A stretch of DNA of 7,659 nt. Origin: Deltaproteobacteria bacterium (GTDB taxonomy: Bacteria; Desulfobacterota; Binatia; UBA9968). Made by a program: the position numbers and the translations under genes. This document shows, piece after piece, positions 1 to 5,758 of the stretch. The notes below the pieces were generated by a model. It was not told the DNA's origin, did not search any database, and saw nothing but the letters and a program-made list of their open reading frames with translations. The stretch is from positions 1 to 7,659 of the forward strand of contig VBLN01000167.1 in assembly GCA_005878685.1 (NCBI GenBank), given 5' to 3'. How positions within the stretch are numbered: position 1 is the first letter of the stretch; each line of letters begins with the position of its first letter.

Positions 1-1
1 C

Positions 2-1531
2 GCGCGAGACGTTCAAGCGGCGATCAACGCGGCGCGCGGCCAACTGCCAACTAATCTGCCGAGCAATCCTTCTTACAGAAAGGTAAATCCCGCCGACGCG
101 CCTATTTTGATCCTTGCGCTGACCTCGGATTTGATGGACAAGCCGCAGATCTACGACATTGCATCTTCCGTCCTGCAACAGAAACTCTCACAAGTGAAAG
201 GCGTAGGCCAGGTGAACGTCGGTGGTGGAGCGCTCCCGGCCGTTCGGGTGGACGTCAATCCGACGGTTTTGAATCATTACGGAATTGGCCTGGAAGATCT
301 CCGGCCTGTCCTGAGCAGCGCGAACGCTAACCGTCCCAAGGGCGCTCTGGCGGATCAGAATCACACCTGGTCGCTCGGAGCCACCGATCAATTGTTCAAA
401 GCCCAGGAATATCGTCCTCTGCTTATCACCTACCGCAATGGCGCAGCGGTGCGCCTCGAAGATGTAGCGACCGTCACCGATTCCGTGGAGGATATTCGCA
501 CTGGCGGCCTCGCCAACGGAAAGCCCGCAGTTCTGGTAATTGTATTTCGCCAGCCGGGTGCCAATATCATCGACACCGTCGATCGGGTCCTCGAGCTGCT
601 GCCGTCGTTGCGCGCTTCTTTCCCGCCGACGGTTAACCTCTCCGTCGTTCTAAATGCCACCACGACGATTCGGGCGTCTGTGCGGGACATCCAGATAACG
701 CTCTTGATTTCCATTACGCTGGTCATCCTCGTGGTTTTTGTTTTTCTCCGCAGCGTCCGATCGACGATCATCCCGAGCGTCGCCGTGCCGATCTCTCTCA
801 TCGGCACCTTCGGCGGCATGTATCTATTAGGCTACAGTCTCGACAATCTATCACTCATGGCGCTCACCATCGCGACCGGGTTTGTCGTTGACGACGCCAT
901 CGTCGTGATCGAAAACATCACCCGCCACTTGGAGCGGGGAATGGGTCCCCAGGAGGCGGCGCTACTCGGCGCCAGAGAAATCGGCTTCACGGTGATCTCG
1001 ATCAGCTTGTCGCTGGTCGCGGTTTTCATTCCGATTCTGATGATGGGTGGCATTGTCGGACGCCTATTTCGCGAATTTGCCGTCACCCTCTCGCTGGCCA
1101 TCGGTGTCTCGCTGCTGGTGTCATTGACCACGACCCCCATGATGTGCGCGAAGCTGCTCCGGTCCCACGATCAAGAGAAACACGGGCGGCTATACCAGGC
1201 CAGCGAGCGCGCCTTTCAGTGGATTCTCGGCAACTACGAATCCTCCCTCGGCTGGGTGCTCCGGCACCAACCGCTGATTCTTCTCGTCACGCTCGTGACG
1301 ATGGCAGCAACCGGCTTTCTTTACCTGAAGATCCCGAAAGGGTTTTTCCCGCAGCAGGACACCGGCCGGATCAACGGATCGATCCAAGGTGACCAGAACA
1401 TTTCTTTTCAGGCGATGCGAGGCCGGATGACGCAACTGGCCGAGACGGTTTTGAATCATTACGGAATTGGCCTGGAAGATCTCCGGCCTGTCCTGAGCAG
1501 CGAGAACGTAAGATCACTGCCGACCAAGTGA
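2..1531 (+). CDS. RND multidrug efflux permease, MdtC/MuxC-like, N-terminal part (5' partial, frame-broken)
   Basis: This is the inner-membrane, proton-driven pump subunit of a tripartite RND exporter (HAE1 family). The reading frame is open from base 2 (ARDVQAAINAARGQLP, then NPADAP), so the gene starts outside the window; compared with E. coli MdtC, which I recall, about 104 residues are missing. Visible parts are the periplasmic porter domain (residues about 1-220), the TM2-TM6 block, and the TM4 proton-relay aspartate pair GFVVDDAIVV (D297-D298 counted from base 2). After these come GRLFREFAVTLSLAIG, TPMMCAKLL, and the TM7 exit IPKGFFPQQDTG. The text resembles MdtC more than MdtB (LTSD, GVGQVNVGGGALPAVRV). 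From 1444 the protein stops matching the family: it repeats its own earlier segment TVLNHYGIGLEDLRPVLSS and ends at a TGA at 1529-1531. The rest of the pump continues in another frame. As it stands it lacks PC1/PC2 and TM8-12 and could not pump. Confidence 0.93.
   Translation, partial: ARDVQAAINAARGQLPTNLPSNPSYRKVNPADAPILILALTSDLMDKPQIYDIASSVLQQKLSQVKGVGQVNVGGGALPAVRVDVNPTVLNHYGIGLEDLRPVLSSANANRPKGALADQNHTWSLGATDQLFKAQEYRPLLITYRNGAAVRLEDVATVTDSVEDIRTGGLANGKPAVLVIVFRQPGANIIDTVDRVLELLPSLRASFPPTVNLSVVLNATTTIRASVRDIQITLLISITLVILVVFVFLRSVRSTIIPSVAVPISLIGTFGGMYLLGYSLDNLSLMALTIATGFVVDDAIVVIENITRHLERGMGPQEAALLGAREIGFTVISISLSLVAVFIPILMMGGIVGRLFREFAVTLSLAIGVSLLVSLTTTPMMCAKLLRSHDQEKHGRLYQASERAFQWILGNYESSLGWVLRHQPLILLVTLVTMAATGFLYLKIPKGFFPQQDTGRINGSIQGDQNISFQAMRGRMTQLAETVLNHYGIGLEDLRPVLSSENVRSLPTK
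262..320 (+). repeat. 59-bp direct repeat, copy 1 (native location in the pump gene)
   Basis: This stretch reads GACGGTTTTGAATC to GTCCTGAGCAGCG and is identical, base for base, to 1444-1502. Here it encodes the family-appropriate porter-domain segment after PAVRVDVNP (MdtC has NPQALFNQGVSLDDVR at this place), so this is the original copy. The offset between copies is 1182 bases, a multiple of three, so both are read in the same frame. Confidence 0.97.
1444..1502 (+). repeat. 59-bp direct repeat, copy 2 (misplaced, breaks the pump gene)
   Basis: Exact copy of 262-320. After one mismatch at 1503 the match continues through GAACG (1504-1508), which could be microhomology at the right junction. 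It replaces the part of the C-terminal porter domain that normally carries a DPAV...FTGG...LKP segment (about 33 residues, recalled from family members). The 59 bases replace roughly 100, so the downstream frame is lost. Confidence 0.97.
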
Positions 1532-2748
1532 TTGCACAGCTGCGCGGCAAGCTGGCCCGCATTCCCGCAGTCACGCTGTATCTTCAGCCGGTGCAGGATT
1601 TGCGCGTGGACGGCCGCATGAGCAACGCGCAATATCAATACACGCTGCAAAGTGACAGTGTACAGGATCTGCTGATTTGGGGGCCGCGCATGCTTGCGAA
1701 ACTTAAGACCGTGCGCGGATTGCTCGACGTCAACAGCGATCAACAAAATAAGGGACTTCAGGCAAGCTTGATCATCGATCGAGCCACCGCATCAAGGCTC
1801 GGCATCACGACGCAAATGATCGATAACACGCTCTACGACGCCTTCGGCCAACGACAGGTATCGACTATTTACACGCAGCTCAATCAGTATCACGTCGTGA
1901 TGGAGGTGGACCCGCAATTTTGGCAAAACCCCGACGGTCTAAAACACATCTATGTGAAAGCGCCCGACGGCGCTCAGGTTCCGTTGAGTGCCTTCACACA
2001 TTACGCGCCTTCAACTGCCCCGCTTGTGGTGACCCACCAGGGTCAATTTCCGTCGGTTACGCTATCGTTCAATTTACGGCCCGGCTTGGCACTCGGCGAC
2101 GCTGTAGACGCGGTGGAGGAAACGGCCGCTCAGATCGGTTTGCCATCTTCTATTCACGGGAATTTTTCGGGCTCGGCGCAGGCGTTTCAAGAATCCTTGG
2201 CCAGCGAGCCGCTGCTGATCGCTGCGGCGCTGCTGACGGTTTACATCGTGCTCGGCGTGCTCTACGAAAGTCTGATTCATCCGATCACGATCCTCTCCAC
2301 GCTTCCGTCCGCGGGCGTCGGGGCGCTGCTGGCGCTCGTTCTCTTTCGGAGCGAGCTGAGCGTCATCGCGCTCATCGGAATCATTTTATTGATCGGGATC
2401 GTCAAAAAAAATGCCATCATGATGATCGATTTCGCCCTCGAGGCAGAGCGCAGCGAAGATAAGAGTCCTCTCGATGCTATTTTTCAAGCCTGTTTGCTGC
2501 GCTTTCGGCCCATCATGATGACGACGATGGCGGCACTGCTCGGTGGTCTGCCGCTCGCTTTGGGAATGGGCGTTGGCTCAGAACTGCGCCGGCCGCTTGG
2601 GATCGCCATCGTCGGCGGCTTGATCATGAGCCAGATGCTGACGCTCTACACGACTCCGGTCGTCTATCTCTACCTCGACCGCTGCCGGCTGTGGTTCGAA
2701 CGCCTGCGGGCGCGGCGCGCGCGCTCTGTTGCGGAAAGCGCCGGTTAG
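1504..2748 (+). CDS. RND multidrug efflux permease, MdtC/MuxC-like, C-terminal part (frame-shifted remainder)
   Basis: This is the second part of the same pump gene, now in frame 1. Family homology resumes at about 1504 with ERKITADQV; the first usable start codon is a GTG at 1528 (406 aa from there) with no convincing ribosome-binding site, so independent translation is doubtful. Recognisable segments are LYLQPVQDLRVDGR and SNAQYQYTLQ, DVNSDQQNKG, AFGQRQVSTIYTQLNQYHVV (porter and docking domains), TVYIVLGVLYESLIHP (TM8), ILSTLPSAGVGALLAL (TM9), and GIVKKNAIMMIDF (TM10; the lysine at 2407-2409 matches the AcrB K940 relay residue). TM11-12 follow with LLRFRPIMMTTMAALLGGLP, GSELRRPLGIAIVGG and TLYTTPVVYLYLD. 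Apart from the break the C-terminus is complete. Its TAG stop (2746-2748) lies 13 bases before the outer-membrane factor gene, which is normal operon order for mdtC/muxC followed by an OMF gene. The conserved sequence suggests that the damage is recent or an artefact. Confidence 0.9.
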   Translation, partial: ERKITADQVIAQLRGKLARIPAVTLYLQPVQDLRVDGRMSNAQYQYTLQSDSVQDLLIWGPRMLAKLKTVRGLLDVNSDQQNKGLQASLIIDRATASRLGITTQMIDNTLYDAFGQRQVSTIYTQLNQYHVVMEVDPQFWQNPDGLKHIYVKAPDGAQVPLSAFTHYAPSTAPLVVTHQGQFPSVTLSFNLRPGLALGDAVDAVEETAAQIGLPSSIHGNFSGSAQAFQESLASEPLLIAAALLTVYIVLGVLYESLIHPITILSTLPSAGVGALLALVLFRSELSVIALIGIILLIGIVKKNAIMMIDFALEAERSEDKSPLDAIFQACLLRFRPIMMTTMAALLGGLPLALGMGVGSELRRPLGIAIVGGLIMSQMLTLYTTPVVYLYLDRCRLWFERLRARRARSVAESAG

Positions 2749-2749
2749 T

Positions 2750-2754
2750 AAGGA
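2750..2754 (+). promoter_or_regulatory. Shine-Dalgarno deciding the outer-membrane factor start
   Basis: AAGGA lies immediately after the pump stop codon and 7 bases before a GTG at 2762. It favours GTG 2762 over the upstream TTG at 2729, which lies inside the pump gene, and over ATG 2795, which has no good ribosome-binding site. Confidence 0.6.
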
Positions 2755-2761
2755 ATGGTCT

Positions 2762-4216
2762 GTGCCTAGCTGGAAGCAATTATCTTTCGCGCGGATGAGA
2801 CAAAGCGGCATGATGCTCGCCGCGACCGGCATGCTCTCGTTACTGATCGGCTGTACGGTCGGCCCCGACTATGTGAGACCGGGGGTTGAGGTGCCCGGTG
2901 GCTACAAGGAGATGGCGGGTTGGAGAGTGGCACGACCGAAGGACGATACCCTTCGAGGAGCGTGGTGGGAGATCTTCAATGATCCTCAGCTGAACGGGCT
3001 CGAAGAGCAAGTCGACATCTCGAACCAAAACGTAGCCCAGGCGGAAGCGCAGTTCCGCCAGGCGCGCGCGCTGGTTCAGCAGGCACGGGCCGCTTACTTT
3101 CCAACCATTACGATCGGGGTCGGCGTGACCCGCTCGCGCCGATCCTCCACTATCGGCACAGGCGGTTCAGCATCGAGGAACGCCGTCACGGATTACTCAT
3201 TGCCCGTCGACGTATCGTGGGAGCTGGATGTCTGGGGCCGGATTCGCCGGGCGGTCGAGTCATCGCAGGCAGGGGCCCAGGCAAGCGCTGCGGACCTCGA
3301 AACCGCACGGCTGAGCGCTCGGGCCGAACTGGCGCAGGATTACTTTCAACTCCGGTCGCTCGATACGCAGAAGCAGCTTCTGGACGCGGCGGTCGCCGAC
3401 TTTGAAAAGTCGCTTGAACTTACGAACAACCGGTACGCTGCTGGAGTGGCCTCCAGGGCAGATGTGCTTCAGGCCGAAACTCAGCTCAAGACGACCCAAG
3501 CCCAGGCGATCGACGTGGGCGTGCTGCGCGCGCAATTGGAGCACGCCATCGCATTGTTGATCGGAAAGCCGGCCTCTACGGTTTCCATTCCGCAAAAGCC
3601 GCTCGACATGATACCGCCGACGGTTCCGGTCGGCGTCCCGTCGGAAGTCCTGGAGCGCAGACCCGATATCGCCGCCGCCGAGCGGCGCGTAGCCGCGGCC
3701 AATGCCCAGATCGGTGTCGCCGAGGCAGCCTATTTCCCAACCGTCTCGCTCGGCGCATCCGGCGGCTTCGAGAGCGCGATCGCGTCGGAGTGGTTTTCAG
3801 CGCCGAGCCGCTTCTGGTCGGTAGGACCCGCGATTTCGGAGACCGTCTTCGACGGAGGTCTAAGACGGGCCCAGACCGACGAGGCGCGAGCGGCCTACGA
3901 CGCCAGCGTCGCATTCTATCGCGAGACGGTGCTGGCCGGATTCGAGCAGGTGGAGGACAATCTTGCCGCGCTTCGCATTCTCGAAAACGAGGCTCAAGTC
4001 CAAGATGAGGCAGTAAAGGCCGCGCAACAATCTGTGACGGTAACCACGAATCAGTACAAAGCAGGAATCACCACCTACCTCAATGTCATCACCTCTCAAA
4101 CGGCCACACTCACCAATGAAAGAACCGCCGCAACCATTCTTGGGAATCGGTTGAACGCAACAGTGCTCCTGATCAAAGCCTTGGGCGGCGGCTGGAACGC
4201 ATCCAAGCTCCCGTAG
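2762..4216 (+). CDS. Efflux system outer-membrane lipoprotein, NodT/OprM family
   Basis: This is the outer-membrane channel of a tripartite efflux system; a trimer forms a beta-barrel plus a periplasmic alpha-tunnel that docks on the pump and adaptor. From GTG 2762 it is 484 aa, normal for the family. The N-terminus is a lipoprotein signal peptide ending in LLIG-C, giving an acylated cysteine at residue 31, followed by the family hallmark TVGPDYVRP and WWEIFNDPQL. Two OEP repeats follow: the first with WELDVWGRIRRAVES and SRADVLQAETQLKTTQAQ, the second with SEVLERRPDIAAAERRVAA, AYFPTVSLGAS, FDGGLRRAQ and FEQVEDNLAALR. The C-terminus YLNVITSQTATLTNER and KALGGGW is complete. Long heptad-like, Ala/Gln-rich helices are visible. 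The gene appears intact although the pump before it is broken. It could still serve another pump. Substrates cannot be inferred. Confidence 0.95.
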   Translation: MPSWKQLSFARMRQSGMMLAATGMLSLLIGCTVGPDYVRPGVEVPGGYKEMAGWRVARPKDDTLRGAWWEIFNDPQLNGLEEQVDISNQNVAQAEAQFRQARALVQQARAAYFPTITIGVGVTRSRRSSTIGTGGSASRNAVTDYSLPVDVSWELDVWGRIRRAVESSQAGAQASAADLETARLSARAELAQDYFQLRSLDTQKQLLDAAVADFEKSLELTNNRYAAGVASRADVLQAETQLKTTQAQAIDVGVLRAQLEHAIALLIGKPASTVSIPQKPLDMIPPTVPVGVPSEVLERRPDIAAAERRVAAANAQIGVAEAAYFPTVSLGASGGFESAIASEWFSAPSRFWSVGPAISETVFDGGLRRAQTDEARAAYDASVAFYRETVLAGFEQVEDNLAALRILENEAQVQDEAVKAAQQSVTVTTNQYKAGITTYLNVITSQTATLTNERTAATILGNRLNATVLLIKALGGGWNASKLP

Positions 4217-4262
4217 ACCAGGATTTGGCGACCGGCGAGAGAAAAGAGATTTGTTTTATGCC

Positions 4263-4288
4263 TGAGACCATCGAATGAGACCATCGAA
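4263..4288 (+). repeat. 13-bp tandem duplication
   Basis: TGAGACCATCGAA occurs twice in a row (4263-4275 and 4276-4288) in the spacer after the efflux operon. A slipped-strand duplication is the simplest reading. No function is apparent. Confidence 0.9.
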
Positions 4289-4433
4289 GAGGAAGAGGCT
4301 GAATCTGACTCCAGGTTTTCTCCTGGACGCCCAGCCGCTCCTTGCCACGACTTTGTCCTCCAAGTCTCCCACAGTCAGGCTGGAAACAAAGACAACGTGA
4401 CCTATATTATTGTATTGATGATCGAGGTCTCGG

Positions 4434-4451
4434 AGTCCTATCCTAAGGACT
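4434..4451 (+). promoter_or_regulatory. Hairpin overlapping the ribosome-binding site of the small membrane protein gene
   Basis: AGTCCT (4434-4439) pairs perfectly with AGGACT (4446-4451) across a 6-base loop. The 3' arm contains most of the Shine-Dalgarno AAGGA (4445-4449), which lies 5 bases before ATG 4455. The fold could reduce translation initiation. It is short, so it may be weak or accidental. Confidence 0.4.
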
Positions 4452-4454
4452 AAG

Positions 4455-4820
4455 ATGTGGTCGATTATAGTTGGAGCCGTGGGAGTTTTTGGGAGTGCCG
4501 TTGCGGCGCGCTACTTAAAGGAGCGCGTTTCCGAGGGAAGGCCGCAGCACTATTGGCTCCTGGGACTCGCCGGACTCTTTCCCGCTTGGCTCGTCGCGTT
4601 TCTCGGCCTCCTTCCACCAGTGGCCGAAGAGGTTACTGAGGCTCCTTTACCGCCGCGGGCGCTCTTCTCCTCGGCAGTGGCTTTAATTGGCGTCATCGCC
4701 ACAGACTATTTGCTTCGACGGTTGCAGAAGTCAGGACACACCCTCCCGCTTGTAACCTACTGGATTATCGGAGTGATTGCGTTGGTCCCGGCATGGTTGA
4801 TTGCTCTGGTGGGTTTTTAA
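4455..4820 (+). CDS. Small four-helix membrane protein of unknown function with internal duplication
   Basis: A 121-residue hydrophobic protein that I do not recognise. The start is ATG 4455, supported by AAGGA at 4445-4449. Four predicted membrane helices lie at about 1-20, 33-53, 69-88 and 101-121. The protein has two similar halves: each has a helix ending in a basic stretch (ARYLKERVSEG; TDYLLRRLQKSG), then a helix opening with YW and containing PAWL (YWLLGLAGLFPAWLVA at 33-48; YWIIGVIALVPAWLIA at 102-117). Over the 20 aligned residues of these second helices 10 are identical and most others are conservative. A Pro/Glu-rich linker (about 54-67) joins the halves. No catalytic or ligand motifs are visible. 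It stands alone between the efflux and pilus clusters, on the same strand as both, so the context gives little clue to its job. Confidence 0.75.
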   Translation: MWSIIVGAVGVFGSAVAARYLKERVSEGRPQHYWLLGLAGLFPAWLVAFLGLLPPVAEEVTEAPLPPRALFSSAVALIGVIATDYLLRRLQKSGHTLPLVTYWIIGVIALVPAWLIALVGF

Positions 4821-4931
4821 CAATTCCTTACCCTTTATTACCACCCGAAGGCATATCATTTGGCCTTGATCCCAATTCTGCCCGATTCTAGCCAACGCCA
4901 AGAGGCTTTCTCAGCTTTTCCCTATTATCTC

Positions 4932-4947
4932 TGGCTCTGCCTTGGCA
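4932..4947 (+). promoter_or_regulatory. Candidate sigma-54 (-24/-12) promoter
   Basis: TGGCTCTGCCTTGGCA keeps the essential GG-N10-GC spacing and matches TGGC at -24 and GCA at -12, but it has G where the usual TTGC has its second T. Transcription would start near 4958 and run through the riboswitch. Sigma-54 is known to drive many pilin genes, but one such match in a few hundred bases can occur by chance. Confidence 0.25.
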
Positions 4948-4973
4948 TTCCTTGACTCTATGAGACGGAAGAT

Positions 4974-5090
4974 TTAGAGCATTTCAGGGTGTTTGGGATT
5001 AAGCCGGTATACTTTATGTTTCCCGTCAACTCCCATGTACAGCTGGTCTCTTAATTGCGTAGTTACTGCGCAGAAGTGTTTTGGAATCAT
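4974..5090 (-). CDS. Possible small ORF or gene fragment, 38 aa, unknown
   Basis: On the minus strand an ATG at 5090-5088 opens a 38-residue frame ending at 4974. Its text looks more protein-like than that of the overlapping plus-strand frame: TTQLRDQLYMGVDGKHKVYR followed by LNPKHPEML. The pattern of a short strand, then VDGK, then VYRLNP loosely recalls one blade of a beta-propeller repeat. The ribosome-binding site is weak (AGGCGAG just upstream). It could be a small gene, the tail of a decayed gene, or chance. It runs against the pilus operon and overlaps its candidate promoter. Confidence 0.25.
   Translation of the reverse strand: MIPKHFCAVTTQLRDQLYMGVDGKHKVYRLNPKHPEML
5008..5013 (+). 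promoter_or_regulatory. Candidate sigma-70 -10 element
   Basis: TATACT differs from the TATAAT consensus by one base and would give a start near 5020, about 75 bases before the aptamer. No recognisable -35 box lies 16-18 bases upstream, so it is only a candidate and competes with the sigma-54 match. Confidence 0.25.
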
Positions 5091-5093
5091 TTT

Positions 5094-5200
5094 CTCGCCT
5101 GAAAAAGCCACACCCCTTGCAAAGGGGGGTCGGAAAACCACGGGTCTGGTCTGCTTAGTTTTAGAAGGCAGATCCTGACAGCCGAGTTGCCGAAAGCGAG
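5094..5200 (+). ncRNA. Cyclic-di-GMP-I (GEMM-I) riboswitch
   Basis: A c-di-GMP-sensing aptamer in the leader of the pilus genes. The closing stem is CTCGC (5094-5098) with GCGAG (5196-5200). The P1b-type hairpin CCCCTT-GCAA-AGGGGG (5113-5128) carries the expected GNRA tetraloop. The conserved core follows: GGTCGGAAAACCACGGGTCT (5128-5147), a 7-bp variable stem (5148-5154 with 5168-5174), and the diagnostic 3' block GACAGCCGAGTTGCCG. Aligned by hand to Vibrio Vc2, the stacking adenine A47 is A5134 and the ligand-contacting G20 is G5107. The Vc2 pair G21-C46 is swapped to C5108-G5133, a compensatory change. One P3 pair appears weakened (A5178 opposite C5190). The closing stem ends 3 bases before the ribosome-binding site, which suggests control of translation of the tadE-tadE-tadG genes. 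The ON/OFF direction cannot be told. Confidence 0.87.
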
Positions 5201-5203
5201 TGA

Positions 5204-5209
5204 AGGGAG
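5204..5209 (+). promoter_or_regulatory. Shine-Dalgarno adjoining the riboswitch
   Basis: AGGGAG lies 7 bases before ATG 5217 and 3 bases after the aptamer's closing stem. It supports 5217 as the first tadE start rather than TTG 5187, which is inside the aptamer. AAGGG (5203-5207) could also pair with CCCTT (5114-5118) when the aptamer is unfolded. Confidence 0.55.
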
Positions 5210-5216
5210 TCGATGT

Positions 5217-5747
5217 ATGGTTCGACTTTTGTTTTCATTCGCAAGGGATTTCTCGAAAAAAATTACAGATTCAGGTCCAACCTCAGAGGCTGTGGGTGGG
5301 AGCATGGCCTTAGAGTGGACTAATAGAGGAAGACCGTTGTCGAAAAGTAAGGGCCAGGCCCTGGTCGAAGTCACTTTAATTTTTCCCCTCCTTGTAATCC
5401 TGGTCGGTGCTGCCGTGGATTGGGGCCTTGGCTTATTTGTGTCCCACGTGGTCCAGAATGGTGTCCGGGAAGGGGCGAGAGTTGCAGTAACCCAATACCC
5501 CACTGTGAACTCCGCTAATGTAAAATCGCTTGTCAATTCCGTAATTCCAGACACGCCCCTTTTTTCCGGGTTTAGGAGTGTTACCAGTGTCACGTGCACG
5601 ACATCAGGCGGTCTTCCCTCTGTTACTGTCCAAACCAATGGAACCTTCAATTTCATTTTTCTACGTCTATTGGGGTTTACTGCCATGCCGATCTCGCGCA
5701 GCGCGACCATGTACTATGAACGGGAATCTACCTGCACAGTGACGTAA
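5217..5747 (+). CDS. TadE-like pseudopilin of a Tad/Flp pilus (first copy)
   Basis: A minor pilin-like protein of the Tad (tight adherence) secretion system, anchored in the inner membrane with its C-terminal domain outside. From ATG 5217 it has 176 aa. The prepilin-type cleavage motif is KG^QALVE (G46, with Glu at +5 of the mature protein), followed by one membrane helix (about 52-78) containing PLLVILVGAAVDWGL and then the TadE signature QNGVREGARVA (80-90). The rest is Ser/Thr-rich, with Cys127 and Cys173 and a terminal block SRSATMYYE shared with the next gene. The 46 residues before the cleavage site are long for the family; ATG 5304 would leave 18 and is an alternative start. It is the first gene behind the c-di-GMP riboswitch, 11 bases before the second tadE. 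It is closely related to the truncated gene at 7483. Confidence 0.85.
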   Translation: MVRLLFSFARDFSKKITDSGPTSEAVGGSMALEWTNRGRPLSKSKGQALVEVTLIFPLLVILVGAAVDWGLGLFVSHVVQNGVREGARVAVTQYPTVNSANVKSLVNSVIPDTPLFSGFRSVTSVTCTTSGGLPSVTVQTNGTFNFIFLRLLGFTAMPISRSATMYYERESTCTVT

Positions 5748-5758
5748 GGGGATCATTT

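Larger units (their letters stand above)
4821..5093. other. Upstream region of the pilus operon without a confident gene
   Basis: This stretch precedes the riboswitch. I see a sigma-54-like element (4932-4947), a sigma-70-like -10 TATACT (5008-5013) without a clear -35, an imperfect inverted repeat at 5056-5072, and a possible 38-residue minus-strand ORF (4974-5090). There is no convincing terminator after the preceding gene: AAGGC/GCCTT at 4848-4867 has a 10-base loop and no T tract. Confidence 0.5.

Noticed and set aside
1144..1392. Other frames inside the pump and outer-membrane genes (for example 1144-1392 plus and 3576-3914 minus)
   Set aside because: They are GC-rich shadow frames with Arg/Pro/Ser-heavy, low-complexity translations overlapping well-supported genes.
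2729..2761. TTG start at 2729 for the outer-membrane lipoprotein
   Set aside because: It falls inside the pump gene without a ribosome-binding site and lengthens the signal peptide; GTG 2762 follows AAGGA by 7 bases.
4310..4327. Hairpin TCCAGG/CCTGGA as terminator of the efflux operon
   Set aside because: Only 6 bp and no T tract follows, so it does not meet the intrinsic terminator pattern.
4993..5178. Plus-strand 61-codon frame
   Set aside because: It overlaps most of the riboswitch, has no ribosome-binding site and no protein-like features.
5187..5216. TTG start at 5187 for the first tadE gene
   Set aside because: It lies inside the conserved 3' block of the riboswitch aptamer and has no ribosome-binding site; ATG 5217 has AGGGAG at good spacing.
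5087..5710. Minus-strand 207-codon frame
   Set aside because: It is the antisense of the riboswitch and the first tadE gene; the plus-strand frame has clear pilin motifs and this one has none.
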